DNA of 64,000 nt, taken from positions 1 to 64,000 of the forward strand of contig JABDGS010000008.1 of NCBI GenBank assembly GCA_013285915.1, in the 5' to 3' direction. Under the pieces are notes generated by a model that was not told the DNA's origin, ran no database searches, and saw only the letters and a list, made by a program, of their open reading frames with translations. Of this stretch, positions 8,771-18,026 are shown one piece after another. The translations under genes were made by a program, and so were the position numbers. Every line of letters starts with the position of its first letter. Positions within the stretch are counted from its first letter, which is position 1. Origin of the DNA: Bacteroidota bacterium. GTDB taxonomy: Bacteria > Bacteroidota > Bacteroidia > Chitinophagales > Chitinophagaceae.

Positions 8771-9490
8771 ATGTCAAAGCAGGGAGATGGTGCAAAAGAA
8801 GGGGAGGGTTTTATGGCCGGCCTTGCTATTGACGCGGTTATATTTGGCTTTCACGACAGGCAGTTGAAAGTGCTGCTGCTTGAGTATAAAAGCACGGGGC
8901 TGTTTGCCTTGCCCGGTGGTTTTATAAAGGATACTGAGGATGTTGATGATGCCGCCAAAAAAATGGTTACCCGGCGTACCGGGTTGCACGATATTTTTCT
9001 TGAGCAATTTTACACATTTGGCGACTATAGCCGGTTTGACCCCGAGCCAATGAGGGCTATTATGAGTGCCAAAGGGACAATGCCACCGTCTGACCATTGG
9101 CTGCTGCAGCGGTTTATAACCATTGGCTACTATGCCCTTGTTGATTTTACACAAGCCATACCAACACCCGATGAAATATCTGACAGTTGCAAGTGGTACC
9201 AGCTTGATGCTTTGCCCGTTTTAATGCAGGACCACGCCCTTATTATAAAGAAAGCGCTGGAAACATTACAGGTAAGCCTTGACCAAAAGCTTACCGGCTT
9301 TAACCTGCTGCCAGAGCAATTTACCATGGGCGAGCTGCAAAGCGTTTATGAAACAATTTTAGGCAAAACCCTTATCCGCGCTGCCTTTCAGCGCAAAATG
9401 CTAAGCCTGGATATTTTAGAACTGGTGGCCAAAAAAATGACTGGCAAGGCACACAAAGCGCCTTATTTGTACAGATTTGTAAAGAAATAG
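8771..9490 (+). CDS. NrtR-like transcriptional regulator (Nudix domain plus winged helix)
   Basis: A 239-residue regulator. Residues about 15-150 form a Nudix fold (VIFGFHDRQLKVLLLEYKS, LPGGFI), but the Nudix box is degenerate. Where active enzymes have REUxEEXGU, this protein reads KKMVTRRTGL, so the catalytic glutamates are gone. Residues about 165-239 (FTMGELQSVYETILGKTL and PYLYRF) match the C-terminal winged helix of NrtR-type regulators. In Bacteroidota such proteins, AraR being the known case, sense sugars or nucleotide-like ligands with a dead Nudix domain. The neighbouring divergent esterase and the palindrome at 8692-8714 are the likely target. Ligand unknown. Confidence 0.85.
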   Translation: MSKQGDGAKEGEGFMAGLAIDAVIFGFHDRQLKVLLLEYKSTGLFALPGGFIKDTEDVDDAAKKMVTRRTGLHDIFLEQFYTFGDYSRFDPEPMRAIMSAKGTMPPSDHWLLQRFITIGYYALVDFTQAIPTPDEISDSCKWYQLDALPVLMQDHALIIKKALETLQVSLDQKLTGFNLLPEQFTMGELQSVYETILGKTLIRAAFQRKMLSLDILELVAKKMTGKAHKAPYLYRFVKK

Positions 9491-9608
9491 ATTGATTTGA
9501 TTGCACTGCAAGAAATGCTATATAAATATTTCGTTGTTTCCACCTTAACCAAACTTTGTAAATTACGCTTTAATAAGCCTTCGGTAACTCTAACTGCTTC
9601 ATAACCTT

Positions 9609-12600
9609 ATGCGGATTGCTTTATTTATATTATTGACTTTCCCGTTAACTGCATTATCTCAAAATAATGGCACCGCCGCAATTGCATTGCCTGAAAGCAT
9701 TTATTTTAACAAGCCGGAGGTTTTACAAACAGCAGGCGTAAAATATGTAAACGAAATCTATAAAGATAGCAGGGGTTTTATGTGGTTTGCTACCGGCAAT
9801 GGCCTGTTTCGTTTTGATGGCACCAATGTGTTGTACGCCCGCCAAAGGCTCGATGATTCAACAGCACTGCCTTCAAACGATGTTAACAGTGTAACTGGAG
9901 ATAAGCTGGGCAACATTTATGTGGGCACCAGTAAAGGTGCGGTAATAGTTGACCCCAACACGCTGGTTTGCACAAGGCTAAGGGAGAGCAACGGTAACTG
10001 GCCGGGTTATAAATTTAAATGCTTTGCTGATGAAGACGGTACTGTTTGGGCAATAAATGATGTAGGCCTTTACCAGTTTGACAAAGAGAAAAAGAACCTG
10101 AAGCTTGTTTGGGCTCAAATGAAAAATGGAGATGTTGCAACACAGGCTATATCATCCATTGCAACGTATAACAAGGATGAGCTTGTTGCGGGCACCCTGG
10201 GCGATATTGTTTTTATAAATAAGAAAGATTTTTCCTCGCACAGGCTTAATATTCTACCCGGTAACGCCGGTGTCGATGTATCAAAAGTATACGTGGATGC
10301 CAATAAACAATTGTGGGTTTGCACCTGGGGATTTGGGTTGCTTTATTACGATAAAGCTTCACGATCATTCAAAACATTTCAGATACAAAAAAACATACCG
10401 GCTGACGCCTATAACGTTTTATTTGACATAGTAAAAGTTACCATAAGTAATAAAAGTTTTTTGTATATCGGTGCGCCGGGTGGCTTGATAAAAGCCCCTT
10501 TGCAAAAAGACGGCGTTTCGCCTATTGAAAATGCCCAGGCCTATTACATACATAAACCAGACACGGAAGGCAGTATACCTGCAGGCAGTATTTATAAACT
10601 ATACCCCGCTGAGAACGACAATTTATGGATAGGCAGCAACGGCGATATTGGTGTTGCCAAAATAGAATTGAGCGAATCGCTGCTATACACTTTACCGGTT
10701 AAGCACGAAGGCAATGTGCAGGATATTGACCAGCTTAGTGCAGCAGGCAAAAAGTATTATGCAATATGCAGTTGGCACGGCTCAACCGGGCTTGTGCTGC
10801 TGGACGAAGGTTTTAACCAGTTGAAGGCTTTCGACAAGGTACCCGCAGATGCTGACCACGATGGGGTAAATGTTTCATCCGTTGGGCTCGATAAAGAAAA
10901 CAGGTTTTGGGTATCGTCGTGGAAAGGGGTTACTGTAATGGATAAAGACCTGCATGTGGTAAGGGTGCTTGACCACAGAACAAAAGGCCCCGACACCCTT
11001 TACAGGGAAAAAAATAATTTTCTGCTTATAAGCAATGATACCGTTTGGATAGCATCGTACAAACGGGGCATTGATCTTTTTACAACCGGTTTTAAACGGC
11101 TTAAGCATTACTCAATAATGCAGGACAATGGCCTTCTTGAAGATCTTATCTGGAAATTTTACCGTACCCACGATGGCAAAATTTGGCTGCTCGGCAATGC
11201 ATTTTTATACAGTTATGATGCCCATAAAGACAGGTTTATACCTTACCGTTTTTCAAAAGATGGTGCGCCCTACGGGCCTGTTGATATTGCCGAAAAAAAA
11301 GATGGCAGCCTTTTAATGGCAGCGGCTACCGGGCTAATAAGTTTTAAACCCGGCGACAGCAATTACACATACCTGCGCAGCCCGCTGCTTGATAAGGAAG
11401 ATAATGTAAATGCTGTTAGTGTTGATGAGAATGATAATGCCTGGTACTTAACCGACGACCACCTGGTGTATTATAATTTTAGCAGCAACGTTTACACTAT
11501 ATATGGCAAGCAGGATGGGCTTGATGTTTCAAACGGGCTGTATATGATGCGCTATGTAGGCAATAACAAAGTGCTTATAGGGCAATATAATAAGTTGACT
11601 ATTTTTACAGCGCCACAATCATCGCAACAAAACCGGCCGCCCGGCCTTGCGGTTACCGGCATATATGTTAACGACAGTCTTTTCAACAGCAGCCTGCCGG
11701 CTAAAGGCTTACATTTAAGCTATAATCAAAACAAGATAAATATTGCTTTCGCTTGTATTAATTATAACAGGCCCGAACAAAATATTTACGCTTACAGGCT
11801 GAAAAATGCCGATACTGCATGGACATATACAAGGCAGGGCAATGTAACCTATGCAAACCTTTCACCTGGCCAATATACTTTTGAGGTAAAGGCTGCCAAC
11901 TTTGCAAGGGTTTGGAGTAAAGTAAGCGCCTTCCAGGTAAATATCAGCCCCCCCTTTTGGCAGTCATGGTGGTTCAGGATACTGGTGTTAGCTATTGCAG
12001 TGTCAGCCACATACATGGTGTTTAAATGGCGCGTTAACAATATAAGGAAGGAGGAGAAAATTAAAACCGATCTAAACCGTAAAATGGCGCAGCTTGAAAT
12101 GAAAGCCTTACGCGCGCAAATGAACCCGCATTTTGTTTTTAATTCTCTTAGCTCCATACAGGAAAGTATTGTAACAGGTAAAACCGAAGCAGCATCAAAA
12201 TACCTGTCAAAGTTTTCAAAACTCATCCGGCTGATACTTGAAAACTCTGGCAAACAGTTTATTTCACTTAAAACAGAAATAGAATCGCTGACATTATATC
12301 TTGAGCTGGAATCGTTCAGGTTTGAAAACTTCACCTATACTTTTTCTATTGACCCGCACGTTGATGCAAATTTTACCATGATACCCAGCATGGTTATACA
12401 GCCTTTTGTAGAAAACGCCTTAAAACACGGCCTGTCAAAAAAGAAGGATGACAAACACCTTAAAATAGACATTCGTAAAGACAGCGGCAGGCTTGTAGCA
12501 GTAGTGGAAGATAATGGCGTTGGGCGGTCAAAGGCTACTGAAATGAAATCTGACGAAAGAAAAGACCACCATAGTATGGGCATTAAAATAACTGAAGAGC

Positions 12601-12719
12601 GCCTGCAGTTGCTGGGTGTACAAAGTAATGCGGCAACAGAAATTACTGACCTTTACGATAAACAGGGTAACGCCGCCGGTACACTTGTTAAAATAATATT
12701 GCCTGAAGAAAATGTATAA
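9609..12719 (+). CDS. large sensor histidine kinase with two-component-regulator propeller
   Basis: A 1036-residue inner-membrane sensor. It has a signal peptide (MRIALFILLTFPLTALSQ), then a long periplasmic region of reg-prop repeats (KYVNEIYKDSRGFMWFATGNGLFRFDG; DKENRFWVSSWKGVTVMDKD), a Y_Y_Y domain at about 690-780 (NYNRPEQNIYAYRLKNADTA) and one transmembrane helix near 788-807. The cytoplasmic part is a LytS-type kinase with ALRAQMNPHFVFNSLSSIQ (phospho-acceptor His841) and a HATPase (QPFVENALKHG). There is no receiver domain; the LytTR regulator gene starts 42 bp downstream and is the obvious partner. Related sensors in Bacteroidota usually respond to glycans, but no glycan locus is adjacent. 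Confidence 0.9.
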   Translation: MRIALFILLTFPLTALSQNNGTAAIALPESIYFNKPEVLQTAGVKYVNEIYKDSRGFMWFATGNGLFRFDGTNVLYARQRLDDSTALPSNDVNSVTGDKLGNIYVGTSKGAVIVDPNTLVCTRLRESNGNWPGYKFKCFADEDGTVWAINDVGLYQFDKEKKNLKLVWAQMKNGDVATQAISSIATYNKDELVAGTLGDIVFINKKDFSSHRLNILPGNAGVDVSKVYVDANKQLWVCTWGFGLLYYDKASRSFKTFQIQKNIPADAYNVLFDIVKVTISNKSFLYIGAPGGLIKAPLQKDGVSPIENAQAYYIHKPDTEGSIPAGSIYKLYPAENDNLWIGSNGDIGVAKIELSESLLYTLPVKHEGNVQDIDQLSAAGKKYYAICSWHGSTGLVLLDEGFNQLKAFDKVPADADHDGVNVSSVGLDKENRFWVSSWKGVTVMDKDLHVVRVLDHRTKGPDTLYREKNNFLLISNDTVWIASYKRGIDLFTTGFKRLKHYSIMQDNGLLEDLIWKFYRTHDGKIWLLGNAFLYSYDAHKDRFIPYRFSKDGAPYGPVDIAEKKDGSLLMAAATGLISFKPGDSNYTYLRSPLLDKEDNVNAVSVDENDNAWYLTDDHLVYYNFSSNVYTIYGKQDGLDVSNGLYMMRYVGNNKVLIGQYNKLTIFTAPQSSQQNRPPGLAVTGIYVNDSLFNSSLPAKGLHLSYNQNKINIAFACINYNRPEQNIYAYRLKNADTAWTYTRQGNVTYANLSPGQYTFEVKAANFARVWSKVSAFQVNISPPFWQSWWFRILVLAIAVSATYMVFKWRVNNIRKEEKIKTDLNRKMAQLEMKALRAQMNPHFVFNSLSSIQESIVTGKTEAASKYLSKFSKLIRLILENSGKQFISLKTEIESLTLYLELESFRFENFTYTFSIDPHVDANFTMIPSMVIQPFVENALKHGLSKKKDDKHLKIDIRKDSGRLVAVVEDNGVGRSKATEMKSDERKDHHSMGIKITEERLQLLGVQSNAATEITDLYDKQGNAAGTLVKIILPEENV

Positions 12720-12761
12720 GCGTGGTTTAATATTGCAAATGATCTCAAAATAAAAACGCTG

Positions 12762-13508
12762 ATGATAACTGCTGTTATAATAGATGATGAAAAAAAATGT
12801 GTCTCGTTACTGAAACATTTAATAGAAAACCATTGCAAAGATATTAACGTTGTTGGTGAGGCAGAAAGTGCAGCACAGGGGTTACAGGTTATTCAGCAGC
12901 ACAAGCCAGACCTGGTTTTTTTAGATATTGAAATGCCCGACAAAACCGGGTTCGAACTGCTTAAGAGTTTACCAGAAATAAATTTCGATATAATTTTTAC
13001 AACTGCGTATAACCATTATGCCATTAAGGCAATACGCTTTAGTGCGCTTGATTACCTGTTAAAGCCAGTTGACCTTGATGAGCTGAAAAACGCGCTGGCA
13101 AGGGTTTATAAAAAACACCAAAAAGCAGGACCGCAGCAAAATGTTGACGTACTGATGAGCAATATCAAGTCGCCGCAGCCAAATTTTTCCCGTATATCAT
13201 TATCAACACAGGACGGTCTGGTGATATTGCATGTTGATGAAATCATATACTGCGAAGCTTCGGGCACATATACCATTTTCTATCTCAAGAACCGGGAAAA
13301 GATAATAGTTTCAAAGACACTCAAAGAATATGAAGAGCTTTTAAAAGATCATAGTTTTTTTCGTGTGCACAACTCCTTTCTTATTAATCTCAATGAAGTA
13401 AAAAAATACGTTAAAGGAGATGGCGGCTCGGCTTTTATGAGCAATGGGGATGAAGTATTTGTATCAAAAAGAAGAAAAGAAGAATTTTTGTCGGTACTAA
13501 ATAAGTAA
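12762..13508 (+). CDS. LytTR-family response regulator
   Basis: A 248-residue two-domain regulator. The receiver domain has the acidic pair DDE (8-10), phospho-acceptor Asp55 in LVFLDIEMPDKTG, and the conserved Lys in LDYLLKPVD. The C-terminal LytTR DNA-binding domain spans about 140-245 (DEIIYCEASGTYTIFYLKN, FFRVHNSFLINLNEVKKY). It follows the sensor kinase at 9609 by 42 bp and is almost certainly its cognate output. Targets cannot be read from the sequence. Confidence 0.92.
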   Translation: MITAVIIDDEKKCVSLLKHLIENHCKDINVVGEAESAAQGLQVIQQHKPDLVFLDIEMPDKTGFELLKSLPEINFDIIFTTAYNHYAIKAIRFSALDYLLKPVDLDELKNALARVYKKHQKAGPQQNVDVLMSNIKSPQPNFSRISLSTQDGLVILHVDEIIYCEASGTYTIFYLKNREKIIVSKTLKEYEELLKDHSFFRVHNSFLINLNEVKKYVKGDGGSAFMSNGDEVFVSKRRKEEFLSVLNK

Positions 13509-13658
13509 GCCTCCGGCACCTCTGTTCAAAAGTCCCCTTACCGCCTGTTAACCAAATAAAGCAATGCGGCTTCAATTTAATGCCACTTATTAAGTGCGGC
13601 AAATGCATATTTTATCCTGCGTTTAATTTGCACTTCCCGTCTTTCATAAAAATCAGCT

Positions 13659-13886
13659 ATGCACAGGATTGGCATTTATATTGACCCTTCAGGTTCATTC
13701 TTAATAATTGAGACCCCGTCGGCGCTTCAGTTTGAGTTGCGTGACAGCAACGATAAATTGCTTATTACCGGCAATAAATTAAGGCAGCCCTCCTTAAGCA
13801 TCAGCATAAAGAGGCTTATAAAAGGCAGCTATACCTTAAAAATTACAATAGACGGCGAGGTTGTGTCTAAAACCATTGAGTTATAA
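13659..13886 (+). CDS. small hypothetical protein, beta-rich
   Basis: A 75-residue protein with no signal peptide. The pattern (FELRDSNDKLLITGN, LSISIKRLIKGSYTLKITIDGEVVSKTIEL) resembles the secretion-type C-terminal (Por) domains that end T9SS cargo, with the typical 'L.kGsYtlki..dgevvsk.iel' ending. Here, however, the domain stands alone with no exported cargo in front. It may be the remnant of a longer secreted protein or an intracellular stand-alone beta sandwich. No operon partner closer than about 100 bp. Confidence 0.5.
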   Translation: MHRIGIYIDPSGSFLIIETPSALQFELRDSNDKLLITGNKLRQPSLSISIKRLIKGSYTLKITIDGEVVSKTIEL

Positions 13887-13945
13887 CAACAATCACCTTC
13901 CCTTGTTTTATATTACAGCATACACCACAGCATCCTAAACTGTTG

Positions 13946-13953
13946 TATTTTTG
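13946..13953 (+). promoter_or_regulatory. putative -7 box (TATTTTTG)
   Basis: TATTTTTG matches the Bacteroidota -7 consensus TAnnTTTG and lies 30 bp before the chosen ATG (13984) of the redoxin gene. No clear -33 TTTG is seen at the right spacing. Confidence 0.35.
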
Positions 13954-13983
13954 AAACAGTGCCCCACACCTGCACTGTTTAAT

Positions 13984-15108
13984 ATGAAAAAATTGCTGCC
14001 ATACATTATTGCAATAAGTTGTTTAACCTGTGTTTCCGCTGCTGCCCAACGCCAGCACCCAACACTGCCCATCGGTTCCGCTGCGCCTGGTTTTAAATTA
14101 TTGGGTATTGATGGCAAATATTACACACTTGCATCCTTTAAACAGGCAAAAGTGCTGGTCATTATTTTTATGTGCAACCACTGCCCTACCTCGCAGGCCT
14201 ACGAACAACGTATTATTCAGCTGACCACCGATTATAAGGACAAAGGCGTTGCGGTTATAGGCATCAATCCAAACAACCCTGCATCTTTAAGACTTGATGA
14301 GCTGGGCTACAGCGATGTTGGCGATTCCTACGCAGATATGAAAGTGCGTGCCAAAAATGCCCATTTCAATTTTCCTTATTTATATGATGGCGAGACAGAA
14401 ATAGCCTCCAATAAATATGGGCCGGTGTCAACACCACATGCTTTTATCTTTGATGCGGAAAGAAAACTGCGTTACCAGGGGCGTATTGATGATATGGAAA
14501 ACCCGCACAAAACGCCGCATAGCCTTGATACACGCAATGCCATTGACGCCCTTTTAAATAACCAGCCCGTGCCTGTTGAAACAACAAAAGTGTTTGGCTG
14601 TTCCATAAAGTGGGCAGAAAAAAAAGACTGGATAGATAAAGCCAAAATTAACTGGGCAAAAGAACCTGTGAACATTTATAACGCTGATGCTGACAGCATT
14701 GCCGCCTTACTAAAAAATTCCTCTGATAAGCTGCGCCTTATAAATATTGGCTATACGCTCAACAGCACAAACGCTGCTCAATTCCCCCAATTTATTACGA
14801 TCCATCATTTGTACCGCGACCGCGGTTTTGAGTTTATGAGCATTAGCCTCGACAACGCAACGGAAAAAGATAAATTACTGGCATTTTTACAAAAAAACAA
14901 TGCATCAGGCCCCAATTATTTATTTTCCGGCGAGGATAAGAAAAAGCTTATTACCACTGTTGACCCCAAATGGAACGGCACCACCCCTTATGCCATTCTC
15001 GTTGAACCCGGTGGCAAGATCGTTTATGCCAAAGCGGGCGTTATTGATGCCGAAGCTATGAAGCAGATAATATTTAACGATGCCCTTATTGGCAGGGTAT
15101 ATAATTAG
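13984..15108 (+). CDS. two-domain redoxin / thioredoxin-fold protein, exported
   Basis: About 374 residues from ATG 13984, chosen because it begins a signal peptide (MKKLLPYIIAISCLTCVSAAAQ). The first domain is an AhpC/TSA-type redoxin: PIGSAAPGFKLLGIDGKYYTLASF, then IIFMCNHCPTS with a CxxC (C-N-H-C) active site, and TPHAFIFDAERKLRYQGRIDD. The second, after about residue 240, is again thioredoxin-like (LINIGYTLNSTNAAQF, FEFMSISLDNATEKDKLLAFL, AILVEPGGKIVYAKAG) but has lost the CxxC. Probably a periplasmic thiol oxidoreductase. The fusion of an active and an inactive domain is seen in some Bacteroidota redoxins. Confidence 0.8.
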   Translation: MKKLLPYIIAISCLTCVSAAAQRQHPTLPIGSAAPGFKLLGIDGKYYTLASFKQAKVLVIIFMCNHCPTSQAYEQRIIQLTTDYKDKGVAVIGINPNNPASLRLDELGYSDVGDSYADMKVRAKNAHFNFPYLYDGETEIASNKYGPVSTPHAFIFDAERKLRYQGRIDDMENPHKTPHSLDTRNAIDALLNNQPVPVETTKVFGCSIKWAEKKDWIDKAKINWAKEPVNIYNADADSIAALLKNSSDKLRLINIGYTLNSTNAAQFPQFITIHHLYRDRGFEFMSISLDNATEKDKLLAFLQKNNASGPNYLFSGEDKKKLITTVDPKWNGTTPYAILVEPGGKIVYAKAGVIDAEAMKQIIFNDALIGRVYN

Positions 15109-15743
15109 TCTCACCCACCAGTTCCGTCATCTTTCCCGGGGCGATGGGAGGAAAAAAGGAGGAAAAAGTTTACCATCCAATTTTACTCAATTAATTGATA
15201 ATCAAGTTTTTACAAAAAAAATTAAATAAATTACCAATAAAATTCAATTTGGTATTTATTGCTTTTATTGTCCGCCGTGAACTATTTTAATGCCTGTAAA
15301 ATCAACCAAAATTTCAAAGAACCTTTCGTGCTTCCGCCTTAAACCTTCTTCCTTCCACCTCCCTGTACTATATATAAAAACTGCTGTTTTGTCCGCTGTT
15401 TTTCACAACTATTTTTTTCCACACATGATTGCAGATTTGTGCCATGGAGAAGGGTCGGACGTTTCCCGTTGCACGGCTTCAGCAACAGTTCAGCCGTGGT
15501 GTTCAATGTTATCAAGACCTATAAGGTTTCTAAAACCTTATAGGTCTTACCTTTGCGCTTCATACGCTCCTTAAACTTCCGGAGGGTGCCCAGTTTTCGG
15601 CCCTGATGTTTAATTCTCAGCTTTAGTTCATAACTTCAACAGCTTTTCAATTCAACACTTGCACCGCGCTTAACAATCAATCAATTCGCTGCCTTCACAA
15701 ATATTTGAACATTTTATATAATACTGCTAACCACCCCACAACT
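15109..15743. other. 635-bp gap with a long perfect palindrome
   Basis: No convincing gene. An open frame at 15290-15574 runs straight through the palindrome 15514-15548 and has no protein-like features. A weaker inverted repeat, CACGGCT...AGCCGTG, lies around 15472-15500 and includes ACAGTTCAGC, a core also present in the repeats at 23073 and 31051. The remainder is AT-rich leader to the gene at 15744. Confidence 0.6.
15514..15548. repeat. perfect 16-bp-stem palindrome
   Basis: AAGACCTATAAGGTTT (15514-15529), loop CTA, AAACCTTATAGGTCTT (15533-15548). The stem is perfect over 16 bp. Short ACCTTATAGG-type palindromes of this kind are dispersed as REP-like elements in many Bacteroidota. It lacks a T tract, so it is not a typical terminator. 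Confidence 0.75.
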
Positions 15744-16673
15744 ATGATAAGACTTTTAAGTATATTTTTATTGGCCTTTTTATTTTCATCTTCTTTTAGC
15801 CAAACAATGGAAACGCAAAAAATTCCAATAATGAATAAGCGGTATTTTACAGAAGAAGATTTTAATAAGAAGTATGGAAAGGAAATGGTTTCTGCAATCA
15901 CCGTTTATCAAGACATGACTAAAAGCGGTTTTGAAGAAAATGCGCTGGCAACTTTTGACTTTGATTTCACTTCTGACACAAAAGAAAAACTTGACTCATT
16001 GGCAAAGTTCTTAACAGACAACTATGGCTTCAAACTTAAAAGCCCCGAAAAAGAAAACGACCTTTGGATTGTAGAAGGCGATGCAATAGAACTGCCTTAT
16101 ACTGAGGACAACTTAATGTTTTGGGCTCTTGACCTTTACTGCAAAGGCTACGAATTTGATTGCAGGCTGAATGGTTATGGGGCTTTGACAGATCCTAAAA
16201 ATTTGACCTGCCTAAATTTAGAAAATCAAACCGAAGACAGTTTTCATAAAAAAGGAATTGACGCACTAAACAAAAGAGATTTTGGTGCTGCAATTATTTA
16301 TTTTACAACAGCATTAAAATTAGACCCCCAAAACAAAACAACATTATTGGCAAGAGGATATTGCAAGGATGAAATTCATACCTGGAAGGCAGCCAGGAAA
16401 GACTATGACAAAGCATTGGAGATTGACCCAAATTACGTTGACGCTTTATTAATCAGGGCGACAAACAAAGACGATGCAGGAGAACATAAGGAAGCACTAA
16501 AAGACTATGACAAAGTAATTCAACTCGAACCTGAAAATGATTTGGCTTACTTTAATAGAGGCAACACAAAATTTAGTTTAGGTGACAAAAAAGGTGCTTG
16601 TGAAGACTGGACAAAGGCAAAAGCATTGGGTTCGCCTTATGCACAAGATAGATTGGCCGCAGAATGCAAGTAA
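15744..16673 (+). CDS. RraB-like domain fused to TPR repeats, exported
   Basis: About 309 residues from ATG 15744, which opens a signal peptide (MIRLLSIFLLAFLFSSSFS); the Met at 15705 would precede it with a hydrophilic lead. Residues about 40-165 resemble the RraB/RNase E-inhibitor fold (TFDFDFTSDTKEKLDSLAKFL, DLWIVEGDAIELPYT, DLYCKGYEFDCRLNGYGAL). Three to four TPRs follow (AAIIYFTTALKLDPQNKTTLL; KDYDKALEIDPNYVDAL; KDYDKVIQLEPENDLAYFNRGNTKFSLGD). An RNase-regulator fold carried into the periplasm is odd, so the domain has probably been reused. The gene looks AT-richer than its neighbours. Confidence 0.7.
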   Translation: MIRLLSIFLLAFLFSSSFSQTMETQKIPIMNKRYFTEEDFNKKYGKEMVSAITVYQDMTKSGFEENALATFDFDFTSDTKEKLDSLAKFLTDNYGFKLKSPEKENDLWIVEGDAIELPYTEDNLMFWALDLYCKGYEFDCRLNGYGALTDPKNLTCLNLENQTEDSFHKKGIDALNKRDFGAAIIYFTTALKLDPQNKTTLLARGYCKDEIHTWKAARKDYDKALEIDPNYVDALLIRATNKDDAGEHKEALKDYDKVIQLEPENDLAYFNRGNTKFSLGDKKGACEDWTKAKALGSPYAQDRLAAECK

Positions 16674-16794
16674 AGACAGTATCCCGGTTCTTAGTTAGGT
16701 GTAGTTAAAGCTTTGGGCGCAGTATAACTTTAGCTCAGCTACTATTTTCAAATTCCAGTCAAAGCCCGAGAAATCAGGCTGGCTCTTATTTATA

Positions 16795-16825
16795 ATCCAA
16801 AGAGCGTTGCACTAACTCTTTGGAT
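16795..16825. terminator. hairpin after the RraB-TPR gene
   Basis: ATCCAAAGAG (16795-16804) pairs perfectly with CTCTTTGGAT (16816-16825), loop 11 nt; a run of six T follows about 10 bp later. It could end transcription of the gene finishing at 16673. The rest of 16674-17032 shows no gene; a 65-codon minus-strand frame covering this hairpin is judged spurious. Confidence 0.4.
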
Positions 16826-17032
16826 AGCACCACGATTTTTTGTACTGAACACTACGAACAGCCCGGAGACTAATTCTAAGAAAGCAACCGTAAAGTATAG
16901 CTCGGATTGCGTTGTTTTTGGTTGTTCTACAGTAAGGATAATTCTGTTGTGGTACCACATTAGTAGTTCATGATAAAGTTTTACCAATCCAATTGAATTC
17001 TGATAAGATTAGTTTTGGGCGAGGATTTCCTC

Positions 17033-17923
17033 TCAAAAGCTAACCTCAAGCTTATATCCTTTGCCACGGATAACAACGATATTGATATTAGGATCAAGTT
17101 CCAGTTTTCTTCTGAGTTTTGATATGAACATATCAAGACTGCGGCCTACTATAACTCCTTTATCTTCCCATATCTCTTTTTGCAGCCTGCTTCTCTCTAT
17201 GGTCTCGTTAGGTGAAGATGCGAAGATGTGCAACACACGGGTTTCAGTTTCGGTGAGATCAATCGTTTTTCCATTTATTATGAGCTTACGGTTTTTTTCA
17301 TCAAACAACATTGAGCCCAAAGTGATTACATCGGTAACCTCGCCACCAGGTAAACTCCGGCGCGGCCTGGCAGACCTGAAAAATATAAAACCCATAAATG
17401 CTAAAAAGGGCAAACCGCCTAACAAAACCACGGTCTTTACTGTATTTAGGCTTGTGGGTTTAAATTTTATGTTGATCATGTAAGGTGCCCTGGGTTGCAC
17501 CCTTCCCCTGCAGGCTACAATATCATCTTTTTTGTTTTTGGATATAGCATATCCATAGGCTACACCAGGTTTGCCACTGTTAAGTACTGTTACCACATAA
17601 TCAGTTGCCATGGGGTCTTTGCCCAGCAAACGCCGGGTAGTATTCACCAGCGAGTCTGGTTGAAAAGTAAGCTCATTCTCAAAACTTACCTGGTATTCAT
17701 TTTCGGCCATCTTTTTTACCGGAAGCACCCTTGATTTATTGTCGCCCGACTGTGTGAGCAGTTCGTCGCCTATCTTCCGGAGCAAAACTTCCCTCCTGGC
17801 GATAGCAAAACCGTCACTGCCGGTGGTACTGAAGGCGACGCAGATTACAGAGATAAACACGAGTAGTATTAATCCCAATAGATATTTGCGTTTCCCGTAA
17901 AGTAGGTTTTGGCTATAAAACAT
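17033..17923 (-). CDS. membrane-anchored winged-helix regulator
   Basis: A 296-residue one-component regulator. Transmembrane helix 1 is at about 14-31 (LLGLILLVFISVICVAF), followed by a periplasmic domain at 32-162 of unknown fold, and transmembrane helix 2 at 163-183 (KTVVLLGGLPFLAFMGFIFF). The cytoplasmic C-terminus at 200-296 is an OmpR/PhoB-type winged helix (KTIDLTETETRVLHIFASSPNETIERSRLQKEIW, SLDMFISKLRRKLELDP, VVIRGKGYKLEV). There is no receiver domain. Compared with ToxR/CadC the order is reversed, DNA-binding domain last. It is divergent from two small exported proteins starting at 18027, its likely targets. Confidence 0.85.
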   Translation of the reverse strand: MFYSQNLLYGKRKYLLGLILLVFISVICVAFSTTGSDGFAIARREVLLRKIGDELLTQSGDNKSRVLPVKKMAENEYQVSFENELTFQPDSLVNTTRRLLGKDPMATDYVVTVLNSGKPGVAYGYAISKNKKDDIVACRGRVQPRAPYMINIKFKPTSLNTVKTVVLLGGLPFLAFMGFIFFRSARPRRSLPGGEVTDVITLGSMLFDEKNRKLIINGKTIDLTETETRVLHIFASSPNETIERSRLQKEIWEDKGVIVGRSLDMFISKLRRKLELDPNINIVVIRGKGYKLEVSF

Positions 17924-17943
17924 GCCGTTTTACGATTTATTTA

Positions 17944-17973
17944 CAAAGGTTACGTTTTTATTTACAATCCAAA
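17944..17973 (-). promoter_or_regulatory. putative promoter of the membrane regulator
   Basis: On the minus strand TTTG (complement of 17970-17973) is followed by 17 bp and then TAACCTTTG (complement of 17944-17952). This is close to the Bacteroidota -33/-7 pair, with one extra base in the -7 box. The start codon lies about 20 bp on. Confidence 0.4.
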
Positions 17974-18026
17974 TACCCGGGCGGAAAGGTATCTGGGTAA
18001 TTTCGCTGAACCAATTGTAAAAGGAT

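Noticed and set aside
15290-15574. 95-codon open frame in the gap before the RraB-TPR gene
   Set aside because: It runs through a long palindrome, has no recognisable domain and no upstream signal; composition looks non-coding.
16790-16987. 65-codon minus-strand frame between the RraB-TPR gene and the membrane regulator
   Set aside because: It covers the inverted repeat 16795-16825 and has no homology-like features; more likely terminator/leader sequence.
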